64,000 bases of DNA from Diplonema japonicum (lineage: Eukaryota > Euglenozoa > Diplonemea > Diplonemida > Diplonemidae): positions 372,001-436,000 of the forward strand of contig OZ025682.1 of NCBI GenBank assembly GCA_964019335.1, read 5' to 3'. The notes under the pieces were generated by a model. That model was not told the origin of the DNA, did no database searches, and saw only the letters and a program-made list of their open reading frames with translations. Positions 1-11,257 of this stretch are shown here, one piece after another; position 1 is the first letter of the stretch; every line of letters begins with the position of its first letter. The position numbers were made by a program, and so were the translations under genes.

Positions 1-1437
1 CTCAACAAGGGCACCGAGTACGTCCGGCTGGAGGCCGATCGAGAATTCACCGACTTACAAAAAACCATCCCCAAGAGGAACGAGGAGATCACTTCCTCAC
101 TGAACAGGGTCGACTCCATGCTAGTAACCGTGGGCCGGGCGTTGATGCAAGAAAGCATGGTACTGCACGCTGACGGGCACAAGGACGTGTTGAAGTCCTT
201 CGAAGGCAACCCAGACTTCACATGGCTGAGCACAGGACAGGGCGCGGACCAGCCAAAGCAACGAACCCAAAACAGCAGAATCACAGCCACCCATGTCAAC
301 TTCAGCGATACAAGCAATTTACACGGATCTGTGGAACCATCCAGCATGACAATGACAATGCAAGAGTTGAAGAAGTACCTATGGGCAACATACAGGCACT
401 ACCAGAGCACCGGTGAAGGTTTGACATTTCTGGACTTTCAGAAATTGGTAGCGGACGTTAAGGTGCAAGTCGCCGGGTCGATCTCGGTACTGTGGGCTAA
501 CGCGTTGAAGAAGAAGGAGGACTCGGAGGTACTGGGCCTTCGCAGTCTGGATGACGCCTTCTACCAAGGGCACAGCCAGGCGCTCGGCAACGACGACGTC
601 TCAGCACCAGACAGAATAGACTTCCACCAGTTCGCGAACCTTGTCCTGCTGCTCGCATGCGAGCGGTACATCGCATCACCGTCGTCGACCCCGCAGTACA
701 AACTGCAATGCTTCCTAATGAACGAGATCTTGCCACTCTTACCCCACGAGTCGCTGACGCACCTCACCACCGACATTGTCGAGTCGCCGCTGTTGATGTT
801 GAACAACAGCAAGCTTCCCACGATCCCGTTACTACTGGAGGAACACCTCGACGTGCTGCTGCCCGTTGCCAACAAGATCAAGAAGGACATCATGGCGTAC
901 ATCGAGGGACGGCAGTACAGCTGGAAAGCAATAGAAACGGAGAACACCTTTCTAGAACGCAGTGTGACAGGGGCTGTGGAATTCCTGGCGTCCATGGACG
1001 TCATGGTGGTAAGACATGAGATGCGGTTACCAAAGGTACCGCTGAGCTCAGGTGCAAGGAGTGCAGTGCGTGCATTACAGGGCGACAAGGGCCACCCTGT
1101 TCTTCCGTTGAAGGACGTTACGAATTATCTGGTGTACAGGGCTGCCGTTGTTGGGCGCTCTGCTCTTAGAGAGGTCGTGTCGCGTGGTATCAGAGAGCTC
1201 CTTGCATCTACCTACCCGGCCCTCCCAACCCCTGACCTCAATCTCGATACCTCTCAAGAGGCAGTTCCTTTCCCCATGTTCCTGGCCCTTTGTGCTCGAG
1301 TTGCGACCTATACCTCTGTCGCAGCGACGTTTCCCTCACCACCACCGCCTCCCAAGGGGTTGTCCACCAATTCCATTCCTGTTTATAATTTTATCCAGCT
1401 GCTCACCCATGCAAACCATTACGTCCTTACCTTGTAG
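1..1437 (+). CDS. Unknown protein, C-terminal 478 residues (5' end outside window)
   Basis: Frame 1 is open from the first base to the TAG at 1435-1437, so the gene starts upstream; the first internal ATG is at 118 and is not a credible start because coding sequence continues before it. The protein has a short charged helical stretch at the left edge. Two regions loosely resemble degenerate EF-hand halves: one around residues 135-160 with a GEGLTFLDFQKL stretch, and one around 200-215 with DRIDFHQFANLV. Neither has a full set of calcium ligands. The rest looks mainly alpha-helical with a Pro-rich patch near the end (PSPPPPPKG). I do not recognise the family. A T-rich and A-rich spacer of 281 nt follows before the next gene. 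Confidence 0.75.
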   Translation, partial: LNKGTEYVRLEADREFTDLQKTIPKRNEEITSSLNRVDSMLVTVGRALMQESMVLHADGHKDVLKSFEGNPDFTWLSTGQGADQPKQRTQNSRITATHVNFSDTSNLHGSVEPSSMTMTMQELKKYLWATYRHYQSTGEGLTFLDFQKLVADVKVQVAGSISVLWANALKKKEDSEVLGLRSLDDAFYQGHSQALGNDDVSAPDRIDFHQFANLVLLLACERYIASPSSTPQYKLQCFLMNEILPLLPHESLTHLTTDIVESPLLMLNNSKLPTIPLLLEEHLDVLLPVANKIKKDIMAYIEGRQYSWKAIETENTFLERSVTGAVEFLASMDVMVVRHEMRLPKVPLSSGARSAVRALQGDKGHPVLPLKDVTNYLVYRAAVVGRSALREVVSRGIRELLASTYPALPTPDLNLDTSQEAVPFPMFLALCARVATYTSVAATFPSPPPPPKGLSTNSIPVYNFIQLLTHANHYVLTL

Positions 1438-1718
1438 ATTTTTACGGGTATTTTGGATTGTCTTTTTTATTATTATTTGATTCCCCTTTTATTTATAGAG
1501 TTATTGTATTTTTTTTTCTTTTTCTTTTTTTTTTCTTGCGTCATTTTCTCTATAAATCAACACAGCAAATACACAAAAAAAAAAAAGAAAATCGGGGAAA
1601 ATAAAGGCTCCCATTTTTTTGTATGATGTGTTGAGCCAGAAGTAGTTACCCTCCCCCTCCCCCCCCCGAGAAGATATATTTTTTTGGGGAGAAAAGGGAG
1701 GGCTACGCATCTTAAGGG

Positions 1719-4700
1719 ATGCCTGAGAAAGAAAACCTTACGTTTGTGATTCAGAACAAACTGTTTACGTATCAGGGGCAGACAGAACACCGGGAACGAG
1801 ATTTCTTTCAGCTTTTCATCAAAGCGTTGAAAGGAACACCCAGCAACAATGTGACTAGTGGGATCAAGTCTTTTAGGGAGAATCTTCCTGAGTCGGTTCT
1901 GACTGACGAAGATCTAGCCGCTCTGTATCAGAAACACGAAAAGAGGAGAGTGGACCGGGATAATAAGCGCAAGGCAGGGAAACGGCTAAAAATAGAGAAA
2001 GAAGTTGAAAAACCTGTGGAGGAAATCGAGCCTGAAAAGGGAGCCTCGTGTAAACCAGACACAGACGACAAAGAACAAGAAGAACAAAAAGAAGAAGAAA
2101 CGAAGCAGCAAGAACAGGATGAAACACCACCTCCACCGCCTGACCCACCTCAACCCCAACAACCGGAGTGCGAAACCTTAACCCCTCCTGCACCGGTTCT
2201 TGCCCCGCAGGACTTAAGCCTCACGCCAAACAGCCCTGAATGTCTTAAGAAGGACAGCTCTACTGACAATCCTACCACTCCAGTAACACCGCTTGTTCCC
2301 CCAACAAAGCCCGAAGAGCCCCTCCCTGATACACCTGCGTCTGCACCCCGCTCAGGCTCCGAAGGTGGGCAGGATAACGTCCTCATTGATGAAGCAGATC
2401 AACCCATAGACGATCCCGTAGAGGTGGAGGGGTCAGAGTGTCGGGAAGCCCCCATGACTGCCTTGTCTACTACGATCAGCTTCGATGGGCAGACAGCCGT
2501 CTCTGGCAACCCTCAGAAGAGCTCTGAAAGCAACGCAGGATGGGCGGCCCTCCCCACCAAGAAGGAGCACACCGCATGGGAACGAGAGCTCATACGCCGC
2601 AAGGACCGTGCGGAAAAAGAAAAAGCAGAACGGTCAAAGGTTGACGCCCCATCTTCACCTCTCGCACCTCCTCCGCCACCGCCTCAGCGCAGCAGCTCGC
2701 CCCCCCTCCCTCAAGGCGAGCATCACCAGACACGCCGGCTACGAAGCAGCAGGGGTTCAGGCGGTGATCCACGGACGAAGTCCAAGGTATTCACCACACC
2801 GATCTCAACACACAGCAACAGGAACGGCGCAATAGGAACACCGATTCCATCCAAAAGCTCATGAATGAGCTGCTTGAAAAGACCAAGTATGCATCTTGTA
2901 TTCTTATTTTCGCACCCGCACACAGCGAGATACAAGGCCGTGTCACGCAGCTTGAAACTGCAAGCAGCCCCCGCGTGGGGTCCTCTGAGGGCACCTCCGT
3001 AACCGCTTCGCACTCATTGCCAGGTTTGCCTGGAGGGATGATCCAACGGGAAAGTGAAATTCTGAGCTTGGTAAAGCCCAACGAGAAGGGGAGAACGGTA
3101 CTTCACGAGGCAGCGGAGAAGGGAGCTGCCGACACTGTAGGGCGGCTGCTTGCCTTGGGGTCAGACGTGGATGCTAAGGACAGGGAAGGGCGGACGCCGT
3201 TTTTGGTTGCAGCCTCGCTCGGACACCTTTCCATCGTGCACTTGCTCTCCTCGAAAGGCGCCAATATTGATGCTGAAGACAACACAGGGCTTGGGGCTGC
3301 AGCCTTGGCATGCCAAGGAAAACACTCGACAACTGTGGAGTACCTGCACCTGCGTGGGTGTGCGATGGAATGTGTTGATCGATACGGGAGGACACCGCTG
3401 CACCATGCCATACACTCAAGTGTAGCTGCTCTTAAGGTGTTGCTGTCCATCACCGGACTGGACCTCGACGTGAGAGATAAAATAAAATCGCAGACAGCCA
3501 TGCACTACGCTGCCATGCGGGGATTCACGGAGGCGGTGCAGGAGCTTCTGGCTGCGGGGGCGATGCTAGTCGTGGATTATGATGGGAACGGGCCGTTGGC
3601 CCTGTCCATTCAAGCAGGGCACACCGAGATAACGGAAACATTGATAGCCCATAGTAGCACCGGAAGGGAATGGTCGCCATTTCATGAGTGTGTTCTGACT
3701 GAAGGCAATCTGCAGGCCTACCTGCTCAGCAAGAAGGAGGTCGACCTCAACGAGAACGACGCAAGAGGGCAGACGCCCCTGATGCTCGCGACGCTCACTG
3801 GCAACGTGGCAACAATTGAGTTCTTGCTCTCGAAAGATGTGGACCCGCTGCACAAGGACGACCTGGGGAGGACGGCGCTGCACCTGGCAGCAGCAAGAGG
3901 CCAGGTGATATTGTGCAAGGCACTTGTCAAGGGGGGTGCTTATGTCGACACTGAAGATGCATTCCGCTTGACACCGCTGCACTCAGCAATCCTCCACGGT
4001 CACCAAGAGACAGCCCTGTACCTAGCGTCGCAGGGTGCCGACCACATGTTGTACTACACCGTGGCACGACTGGTGGAGGCGACGAGAAGGCAGGGGACCA
4101 GCAACTCACTCCTCGTGGTGAACGCTCTCAAAAGCGACATCACAGGGAAAACCATCACAGAAACGAGCGATATCCACGGCAGAACGCTGCTACACGCGGC
4201 GTGCTTTGTGGGGGACGAGGAGGGTGTGAAGTATTTGTTGCTGCAGAAGGACCACCATCAGTGCGTACCCTTCGCAACAGACAACAGAGGATGGACAGCT
4301 CTGCACTGGGTAGCCTGCAGGGACCAGCTGTACGACGAGAAGAACCTTGAGAACGATGTGTCGGTGACAGCCCTGACGCCGCTGATGGTCCCGCACATCA
4401 AAATGGCGTATTCGATCGCGAAGGCAGCAAGCCAGTATGCCATTGTAAAGGCACTGCTGCTGGACGTTGGCGAACCGGATGCGGCCAGACTCCTGATGAT
4501 GCGTGCGAAGGACGGGCGGCGGGCTGTCGACGTTGCCAAGGACGAAGGGTGCGACCCTACAATAATCTGCCTGCTGACACCGAAGACAAGCTTCCCGCAG
4601 ATGTTATACGTGGCGAAGAAATGGACGATCGTCGCACTAGGCGGGATGATATGGGGTGTCGTCGCACTGGGCCCTACTGCCCTCTACTACGTCATCCTCA

Positions 4701-6293
4701 AACGGCAAATCTTCAGCATACTACCAAGCCCCTACTTGACACTGCACAAAGGTCTTGCCTCTGTCGCCGCAAAGGTAAAACAGGAAGAGTACATGAACCA
4801 GTTGGAGTACACATCCATGTGGCGCACATCACGCATGATGGGCCTTGCGTTGGGTGTTGTGCTGCTCTTTGTGGCATCGGCATCACTACCCAGCTATGTG
4901 GTCTCCGCACATGGAGACAGTACTGTGACCGAAGCACAAAACGACTCTTCCATTGAGTCAACGATGAGCCCGTTCAACGAGTCGGATGAAGGGAAAACTG
5001 AGAGGAACGTGGTGCTGGCGGTGATGGGGTTGGTGATGTGCGTGGTGCAACTACTGACGGCAGCGAGGGTGCTTGTGGATCAACGAAACGGGCGGCTGCC
5101 GTGCAGAGTCGTGTCGAAGGCCATCGACCTGGAGAAAAAAGGCAACTGGGCGATGATCGCGTTCGCAGTGATCGACCCGCTAATGCTGTCTGCGGTTCCT
5201 TTCGCCATTGCACGCGACAACACACCGTTGCCCTTCTTGATGCGAACGCTGCTGATGGACACGCTGAACCCTTTCGTGGCGGTCATCATATGTTACACGA
5301 TAGTGCTTGCATGGATGCAGTGTGCGGGGGTGGCGTGTCTGTACGCGGCGGTATCCTTCAACAGCTACCTTTCCAGGAAGGCGGGGGTGCTGCAGGCAGA
5401 CTGGCTATCGAAGCTCCCGCCGTACGCAATACACTTCGCAACCCACACGATGTACCTCCCTGTCCTGCTCTCCGTCTTAAAGCTTTACATGTGCGACTAT
5501 TCCGAACGGGCTACCGTCGTAGGCACAGACGAGGAGTGCTACACGGGGATCAGCAAGAACTTGGTTGTTGTGAGCTTTTTCTTCCTTCTCATGTACATCA
5601 TCTCATCTGGGACTGTGGGGATCGTACTCGGCCAGCCAAAGGGGGGTCAGGCCGACTTGTTTTGGGGTTCGCCTTTGCTGTGCGCTGAGAAGGCTGCTTA
5701 CACGTTGTGCGCTGTCTTGACATCCCTGTGGTATGACTACAGCGATTTCTGCTTTGTGATGTATTTCTTCGTGGTTGCCATGCTGCTTGTGTACGTGGGG
5801 AAGTTAGATGATAAGAACCCCACAATGCCTTACGTTATCCAGTGGAGGTTGTTGGGGTACTCCTTTTCTATTGTTTCTCTGGCGTCGAGCGCGTTCTTGT
5901 TCAATCAGGGCTCCGAGGCTGCAGGGGCGGTGGTGTTCTTGGTGTGTTTTGCCCTTGTGATGTGCTTGGGCGTTGTTCTGTACAAGTGGAACCAGAGCAG
6001 GTTCGTCACGGCTGAGCGTGCCCAGGCTTTTCGTAAGCTCCACGCTCTGTCTCGCGACAGTAATGTGCCGCCCACCCCTATTCACCCAAACCCGGCTCGT
6101 TCGCGGTTAGCATTCTCGAGTACAAATGCCCCTGAGGAAACGGGTGCGGAGGTTGTACTTGGAAGGGAAGCTTCTCACATTGTTGAAATTGAGCCTGATG
6201 CACGCCCTACAGAAGGGGAGAAGGATTCTAATGGTGAAGATGGTGGTGGGAAAGATGGTGAAGCTGATGGGTGGGTGTTGGTATGAAGGGAGG

Positions 6294-6334
<41 letters not shown>

Positions 6335-6394
6335 ATAAAGGTCAACGAAACTGCACCCTCCACCTCGAATCCCGCGCCGGTGGGCGATGTATAG
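1719..6394 (+). CDS. Ankyrin-repeat multi-pass membrane protein (4 exons)
   Basis: Proposed exons are 1719-2786, 2822-2886 (or from 2816), 2926-6280 and 6341-6394, giving about 1,515 residues. Exon 1 encodes a Lys/Glu then Pro/Ser-rich, probably disordered, N-terminal region. Splicing the first two introns joins it to a predicted coiled coil (ERRNRNTDSIQKL, then MNELLEKTNEIQ) and removes a frame change and an odd hydrophobic insert. About ten ankyrin repeats follow (GRTPLHHA, GRTALHLAAARGQ, GWTALHWVA). The C-terminal half has roughly ten hydrophobic spans, from WTIVALGGMIWGVVALG near nt 4620 to AGAVVFLVCFALVMCLG near nt 5930. An acidic Ser/Gly tail follows. There is no DHHC motif, so it is not a ZDHHC17-type palmitoyltransferase; an ankyrin-linked channel or receptor is possible but unproven. 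If the last intron is not used, the protein stops at 6286. Confidence 0.8.
2787..2821 (+). other. Intron 1 of ankyrin-membrane gene
   Basis: Starts GTATTC after a complete AAG codon. It ends either at 2815 (CAACACACAG, 29 nt) or at 2821 (CAACAG, 35 nt); both ends keep the same downstream frame. Its removal links the frame of 1719-2786 to the frame of the ankyrin region, and the joined sequence forms a regular coiled coil. Confidence 0.65.
2887..2925 (+). other. Intron 2 of ankyrin-membrane gene
   Basis: A 39-nt interval beginning GTATGC and ending CGCACACAG. It is a multiple of three without a stop, so the frame reads through it, but the 13 residues it would encode (YASCILIFAPAHS) are hydrophobic and break a heptad pattern. 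Removing it gives LLEKTNEIQGRVTQLE. Confidence 0.6.
6281..6340 (+). other. Possible intron 3 of ankyrin-membrane gene
   Basis: GTATGA, then a run of about 37 A, ending ATAAAG. In phase 0 it would replace the TGA at 6284-6286 by a 17-residue Ser/Pro-rich end (VNETAPSTSNPAPVGDV) and a TAG at 6392-6394. The architecture matches the WD40 gene's introns (A-run then AAG) and the 5' site of the surface-protein introns (GTATGA). The 54-nt exon has coding-like composition between homopolymer tracts. Confidence 0.5.
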
Positions 6395-7619
6395 GAAAGT
6401 GATTTTAAAAAATGGGGGAGGGGGGGGTTGTTTTTTTTTGGTTTTGGTAACAGGTGTGCAAAAAAAAATTGTTTTCCTTTTGTTCGTCAGCTTTTTTTTT
6501 TACTTTTTTTATGACGAAGAGGCAATTTTTTTTTTGTCACCTGATTTTTTTTTTTTTTTTGGTGCTTTCAACGCTTGCTCACCCCCCCCTCCCTCTCTCT
6601 CTCTTCCCCCCAAAAAAAAGTCTGATCAGTAACAATAAATAAAATGATGGGATAAAAGAGACGTTTTATAAACCGGCAAAGAAAAAAAAAAGAAAAGAAA
6701 ATCACATTTTTTCCCCCCCCTTCCCAATCTTCTTTCTTTGTTGTCCAAAGAGGGAGAAAAAGGGGGGAGGGAAAGGAAAAAAGGAGAAGAAACAAAGGGG
6801 GATAGAGAAAAGAAAAGGTCTCTTTACCCCTCTCCGTTCTGTGTCCCCTAACCCACTCCCACCCACCTCTTTTTTTTCTGTGCTTCTGTAAAGTCGTGGC
6901 AGGGGGAAATGAGGGTTTTTTTTTTTTAAATGATTTCTTTTTTTTTCTTCCCTCCCCTCCCCTCCACCTATATGTTGTTGTTTTTGACAGAATTCGTTTC
7001 TTCTTCTTTTTTTTTTTACCTCTTTTTTTTTTGTTTTTGCACGTGGGGGTTTCTTATTTGTTTTAAGGTAGATGGCCAAATTTAACTTCTCTTCCCGATC
7101 ATAGTGGGTTTCTCTCTCCTTTTTTTTTTGAAGGTATTCCAGCACTTATGCCCAAGCAGAAGAAAACAAAGGGGAAACTAGAAGTGCTCGCAATAAGGTA
7201 ATCCAAAAAGGTCCAGCGGCCTTTCCTTTTTTTTTTAATTTTCCACCCCCCGAGGTGTGAGTACGAAAAAAAAGAAAATCTTATTTCTACCCCCCCCCCT
7301 CCTCCTTCCCTCGCACTTTTTTTATTGCTTGAGCAAGAAAAACAATATATTGATAATGAATTGTTATTGCTAAAGAGTAGTGGTAGCATTGTTGGGCTTA
7401 TCCTTCTACACAGGTTAACCCCGGCTGTGCACAAGCAAAACATTTTACCCCCCCCTCCGGTTTACTCACCCCTTTTCCCCCAAAAAAAGAAAAAAATAAA
7501 TGGGGTTTAGTATTCCCCGAAGCAGAGAAAATGCAAACAGCAAAAAAAAAAAAAAAAAAAAACCCAAAGTTAGTTTATCTTTTTTTTCTCTGTTCAAAAT
7601 TTTGGAATTTCTTTCTATC

Positions 7620-7654
<35 letters not shown>

Positions 7655-7751
7655 TTTGCCTCCAGACCAGCGACCCCAACCCATCAGAATTTCCATTCAT
7701 CATTAGAAGTGAGGGGGCGCCTTCCCTGGCCGGGTGGAAAGGTAGGGGAAA
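6395..7751 (+). other. Homopolymer-rich spacer, no gene seen
   Basis: Dense alternating T, A, C and G runs. Apparent short open frames here are poly-Phe, poly-Lys or poly-Pro artefacts. Near the right end a T-run of about 30 (7621-7651) is followed by a pyrimidine stretch ending CCTCCAG close to 7664, which looks like a splice-acceptor-type signal for the gene starting at 7752. No tRNA or other RNA gene recognised. Confidence 0.6.
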
Positions 7752-8861
7752 ATGTATCAAACAGCAGCAATCCCAGGAAAGGGGATCGGGCTGATCGCGA
7801 CACGAGACATCAACAAGGGCGAAGTTGTGCTGACAGAACGGTGCTTGTTTAAAGCAGGAGAAACAAACGAAAACAGCACGCTGCAGGACGACATTGTGGC
7901 CGCTTCAGGAGTGGAACTGGAAAAAGATTTGATCAGCGCCGTGGAACAAATCCTGTCGGGGGGCAACAAATACGACGTTCTGAAGCTTTGCGGCGACAGC
8001 AAAACCGAAATTTTCTTAGAATGGCTTACCGATGCCAAGGAAGCCATCGTCGAGAAAGGGCACAGCTTCGAGGATTTCTGCAAAGCTCTGGCTGTTATAC
8101 AAGAAAATTCCTTCACCAACTCCAACAACGAGGAGGAGGTGTCGCCAGTCCTGTTCACCACCGCTTCTCGTATCAACCATTCCTGCCTTTCTTCAGCCAA
8201 TTTAGAACCCCACGTCTGGTCAGACGAAATAACCCTCCAAGCCAGACACACCATCGCCAAAGGCGAAGAACTCACTATCGACTACCTCAACCAGGAGAAC
8301 GAAGACATTCCACCCCCTCAAAGATCTTCTGAAATCGAGTCTCGTAGAGGATTTACTTGCCAGTGTGCGACGTGCTGTGAGGATCTCCCATACTACCCCG
8401 AGCTGGATCGGAAGATCACTCTGTTGCTCTCTCTTGGTTCGCCTGAGGAGGCGTTGATCGCACTGACATCAAGTACCCCACCGCTTCCTTCAAAGCACTA
8501 TTTACGAGTTAAACTCTACCGTGCTTTGCGAGACTATGCCGAACTGACCGGTGAATACTCACGGGCGGTGGAATACGCAGAGGAAGAGCTTAAGGCACTG
8601 TCTTGTCCCAGCCTTTCGATGCCCAGAGCGCTTCTGATGCAAGCGATTAATATTAAAAGAGTTGTGAAAAAAGTTCCGCGGCCTGCGGAGTACTCGGAAT
8701 ACCCTCTTATCTCGGAGGAGCCGCACCAGCTTCCAAACGGGTGGAACGAGGCAACGGCAACGGAAAAATTTAACGAAGCGATCCGATTGAGGAACATGCT
8801 TCTCCCGAAGGACAGGGGTTGTGCATTGGACAACCTTGTTGAAGTGATGAACGGAATTTGA
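7752..8861 (+). CDS. SET-domain protein, SMYD-like without MYND finger
   Basis: A 369-residue protein whose SET fold begins at the N-terminus: GKGIGLIATRDINKGEVVL at residues 9-27 is the first SET strand block with the cofactor loop. RINHSC near residue 140 is the NHSC cofactor/pseudoknot motif, followed by IAKGEELTIDYL near 170. A cysteine-rich post-SET segment (FTCQCATC) lies near 200. A helical C-terminal half follows, as in SMYD-type lysine methyltransferases, but no MYND zinc finger interrupts the SET region; a helical insert occupies that place. Expected role: protein-lysine methylation using S-adenosylmethionine; the substrate is unknown. ATG in AAAATGT context. The next gene starts only 84 nt after the stop. 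Confidence 0.85.
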   Translation: MYQTAAIPGKGIGLIATRDINKGEVVLTERCLFKAGETNENSTLQDDIVAASGVELEKDLISAVEQILSGGNKYDVLKLCGDSKTEIFLEWLTDAKEAIVEKGHSFEDFCKALAVIQENSFTNSNNEEEVSPVLFTTASRINHSCLSSANLEPHVWSDEITLQARHTIAKGEELTIDYLNQENEDIPPPQRSSEIESRRGFTCQCATCCEDLPYYPELDRKITLLLSLGSPEEALIALTSSTPPLPSKHYLRVKLYRALRDYAELTGEYSRAVEYAEEELKALSCPSLSMPRALLMQAINIKRVVKKVPRPAEYSEYPLISEEPHQLPNGWNEATATEKFNEAIRLRNMLLPKDRGCALDNLVEVMNGI

Positions 8862-8945
8862 GTTTTTTTTTTTTCCTTTTTTTTTCTCCTCAATTTTTTT
8901 TTTTTTTGAAAAATACAAAACAAAAGGAGAGAGGGAGGCACCAAC

Positions 8946-10976
8946 ATGGACAATGATGAAGATAGAGTGATACGGACGATTGCTTCGTTTGCTTGTTGGG
9001 ACGGAAGTACCTTGCTGACACTCCGACAGGTTTGCACACAGTGGTACCACTCCCTGTGCGAAGAGGAAAACGACGAGCTATGGCACGATGCCGCCTTCCA
9101 CAAGTACGGAGTGGACAGCAGAGAGCTACCAGAGGGAATATCAGGGTACAAGGCCGTGACGAACTGGGTCACTGGCCGATACAACACCATGTTCAAGGAA
9201 GTCGAGTACACTCACAAGCCCACCCATCTATGTGTGTCCGAGCACCGAATATGGGTCATAACCAGCTACCTAAAGCTAGTCCAGTACGACACACACACGA
9301 TACAAGTCACAGGCGATGTCACACTGCCGCGCCCTGCAGGCATGGTGCATGGGTTCGACATGCAGTTTTTTGTGTCGTTTCCTCTTGAAGGCACACAGGA
9401 GACGCCCTTGATGGTGATCTCGAAGGAGGCGTCAGTGTACCTCCCGTCGTTGCCGGGCAGGGCTGTTGCAATGTCCGACTTAAACGGGGATCTTCTTGTT
9501 TTAACGTCCGCAGGGTCGATTGCGATCTACGGTGAAGAGGATCGTCAAAAAGTCATAACGGTGCCCATGCCAGAGACATTCGTCTGCTTCGGGTGCTTCA
9601 ACATATGGTGCTCCACTGCAGCCGTGATCGACGGGAACAGAAATTTAACTGTTTACGAGCTCGATCGTATCCCCAACACCTTCGAACTAAACCATCTTTG
9701 GAACACACAGCTCCCGCTTGAGGCTATGGTATCCAAAGTCAAAATGTGCAGCTCAACCAGAGTGCTTGTATCTTATCAGTTCGGCTTGACCATCTACGAA
9801 AACGGGGTAATAACCCGGTCTCTCCAGGGTGTCACCGCATCCTTCACAACCACTTTGAATGCTTTCGTTGTGGACGTGTCTTCAAGACAATGCGGGGGCT
9901 TGAACGTGATCCCCTTGGCAGGGGACCTGCCACCGGTATCTTTCGAGAATAAGTGCGCTGTGAAGGCACCTCAGATTCTTGTTGAGACGTCAGGATGCAC
10001 GGCAGTGGGTGTAGATACATCAGGGTGTATAACGAAATGGGTCGTTCTTGAAAAGGCAATGTACGATTCGTATGACGAACGGCAGCCAAAATACACCCTC
10101 CCGATGCCCTGCTACATTTGCGGGACTGCCATCACAAGTATCAGCTGTAATAAGCCCTGTCCGCACTGCCTCATGGTAACAGGGTGCGACAACCATCCAA
10201 ACGATGCTAAGGCGGGCGAAACGCACACTGATGAAATTTGCGGGATGTGGAAGCTTCACAGATTGGCGATTGAGGCCTTGCAAGGCAACGCCGTGAGCGT
10301 TGTTGAGTCACCGATAACGTGGAACGGGTGGGGCGAGTACTACGCAAGTGGTGTCGTTGGTTTAGAAGAAGATGTTGAAGACTGTCCTCAGGACCTTCTG
10401 TTCGTGGTGGAACAGGTTGCGGTGAGTCATGCGTTGTCTGGGGTGCTGACGCTAGCAGTGGCGTTGCAAACAGTCTTACAAAGTGGCAAACTTTTAAAAC
10501 AACACAGCACGCTTCGGATCATAGTGGAGTTCTGCGACTGCTTGATCGCATATCCTCTTCAAAATGTTCTGGAGCCTGCAGCGATTATCTTCTCTTCGGT
10601 GTTGTCCAGTGCAGGCTTTGACCGTATCGCGTTCCATCATGAGAGCTTCCCGCCGTTGATCTCGACTTATGAAGGTTTCACTGTGGAACTGGTGCCTGCG
10701 CTGCATTCTTCTTATGATGTCCACTGGGTGCAGAATCTTGGGGTTAACTCCGACGACAGGCCTCTCTTAAAGGCGGGTCTTGTTGTGGCGACGTGTCCCT
10801 ACAGGCCGCCTCTGTACTCCCTGCAAGGGGTGAGCCTTCTAGCCGTCTGTCCCACGCCTTACCCGGACGGTCTTCCTTGTATCCTCTCCGCGGCTTCTGG
10901 CAATGTTGTTTCCATTGATTACAGCAATGCATTCCTTATGATCGGGGAAAGGGACACAGTAGGTATTGTAGTTTAA
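8946..10976 (+). CDS. F-box-like protein with beta-propeller-like body
   Basis: A 676-residue protein. Residues 5-55 fit an F-box (VIRTIASF, then LLTLRQVCTQWYHSL, then ELWHDAAFHKYG), the segment that docks to Skp1 in SCF ubiquitin ligases. The centre has repeated short beta-strand blocks of a propeller type without clear WD signatures. A cysteine cluster around residues 390-420 (CYICGTA, CNKPCPHC, TGC) looks like a small zinc-binding knuckle. Substrate-adaptor function in ubiquitination is inferred. The stop is TAA at 10974-10976. An alternative end exists: a 36-nt GTATTG...CAACAG intron at 10963-10998 would replace the last residues with EGDCPFPVLR and stop at 11030. A poly-G run (11039-11060) lies just beyond. 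Confidence 0.75.
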   Translation: MDNDEDRVIRTIASFACWDGSTLLTLRQVCTQWYHSLCEEENDELWHDAAFHKYGVDSRELPEGISGYKAVTNWVTGRYNTMFKEVEYTHKPTHLCVSEHRIWVITSYLKLVQYDTHTIQVTGDVTLPRPAGMVHGFDMQFFVSFPLEGTQETPLMVISKEASVYLPSLPGRAVAMSDLNGDLLVLTSAGSIAIYGEEDRQKVITVPMPETFVCFGCFNIWCSTAAVIDGNRNLTVYELDRIPNTFELNHLWNTQLPLEAMVSKVKMCSSTRVLVSYQFGLTIYENGVITRSLQGVTASFTTTLNAFVVDVSSRQCGGLNVIPLAGDLPPVSFENKCAVKAPQILVETSGCTAVGVDTSGCITKWVVLEKAMYDSYDERQPKYTLPMPCYICGTAITSISCNKPCPHCLMVTGCDNHPNDAKAGETHTDEICGMWKLHRLAIEALQGNAVSVVESPITWNGWGEYYASGVVGLEEDVEDCPQDLLFVVEQVAVSHALSGVLTLAVALQTVLQSGKLLKQHSTLRIIVEFCDCLIAYPLQNVLEPAAIIFSSVLSSAGFDRIAFHHESFPPLISTYEGFTVELVPALHSSYDVHWVQNLGVNSDDRPLLKAGLVVATCPYRPPLYSLQGVSLLAVCPTPYPDGLPCILSAASGNVVSIDYSNAFLMIGERDTVGIVV

Positions 10977-11257
10977 AAAAAAGATTTCGTGACAACAGAG
11001 GGGGACTGCCCTTTCCCTGTCCTCCGGTGATACAATCGGGGGGGGGGGGGGGGGGGGGGGCGGGTATGTAAAGGGCTGTTGTAAACTAAAAAAAAGAAAA
11101 AAAAAGAAGGACAAAAATACGGGGAAAAAATGGAAAAAAATAATAAAAATAACGCATCACATATTAAAAACCCCCTCCGACCACCTAAAACAGGAAGAGT
11201 GGGGCACGGAGGGGGGAGGGTGGGAGAAAAAAAAAACAAAACGAAAAAAGAAATAAT

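Noticed and set aside
1438-1718. CRISPR arrays, bacterial operons or ribosome binding sites
   Set aside because: No direct-repeat/spacer arrays anywhere in the window; introns and gene content are eukaryotic.
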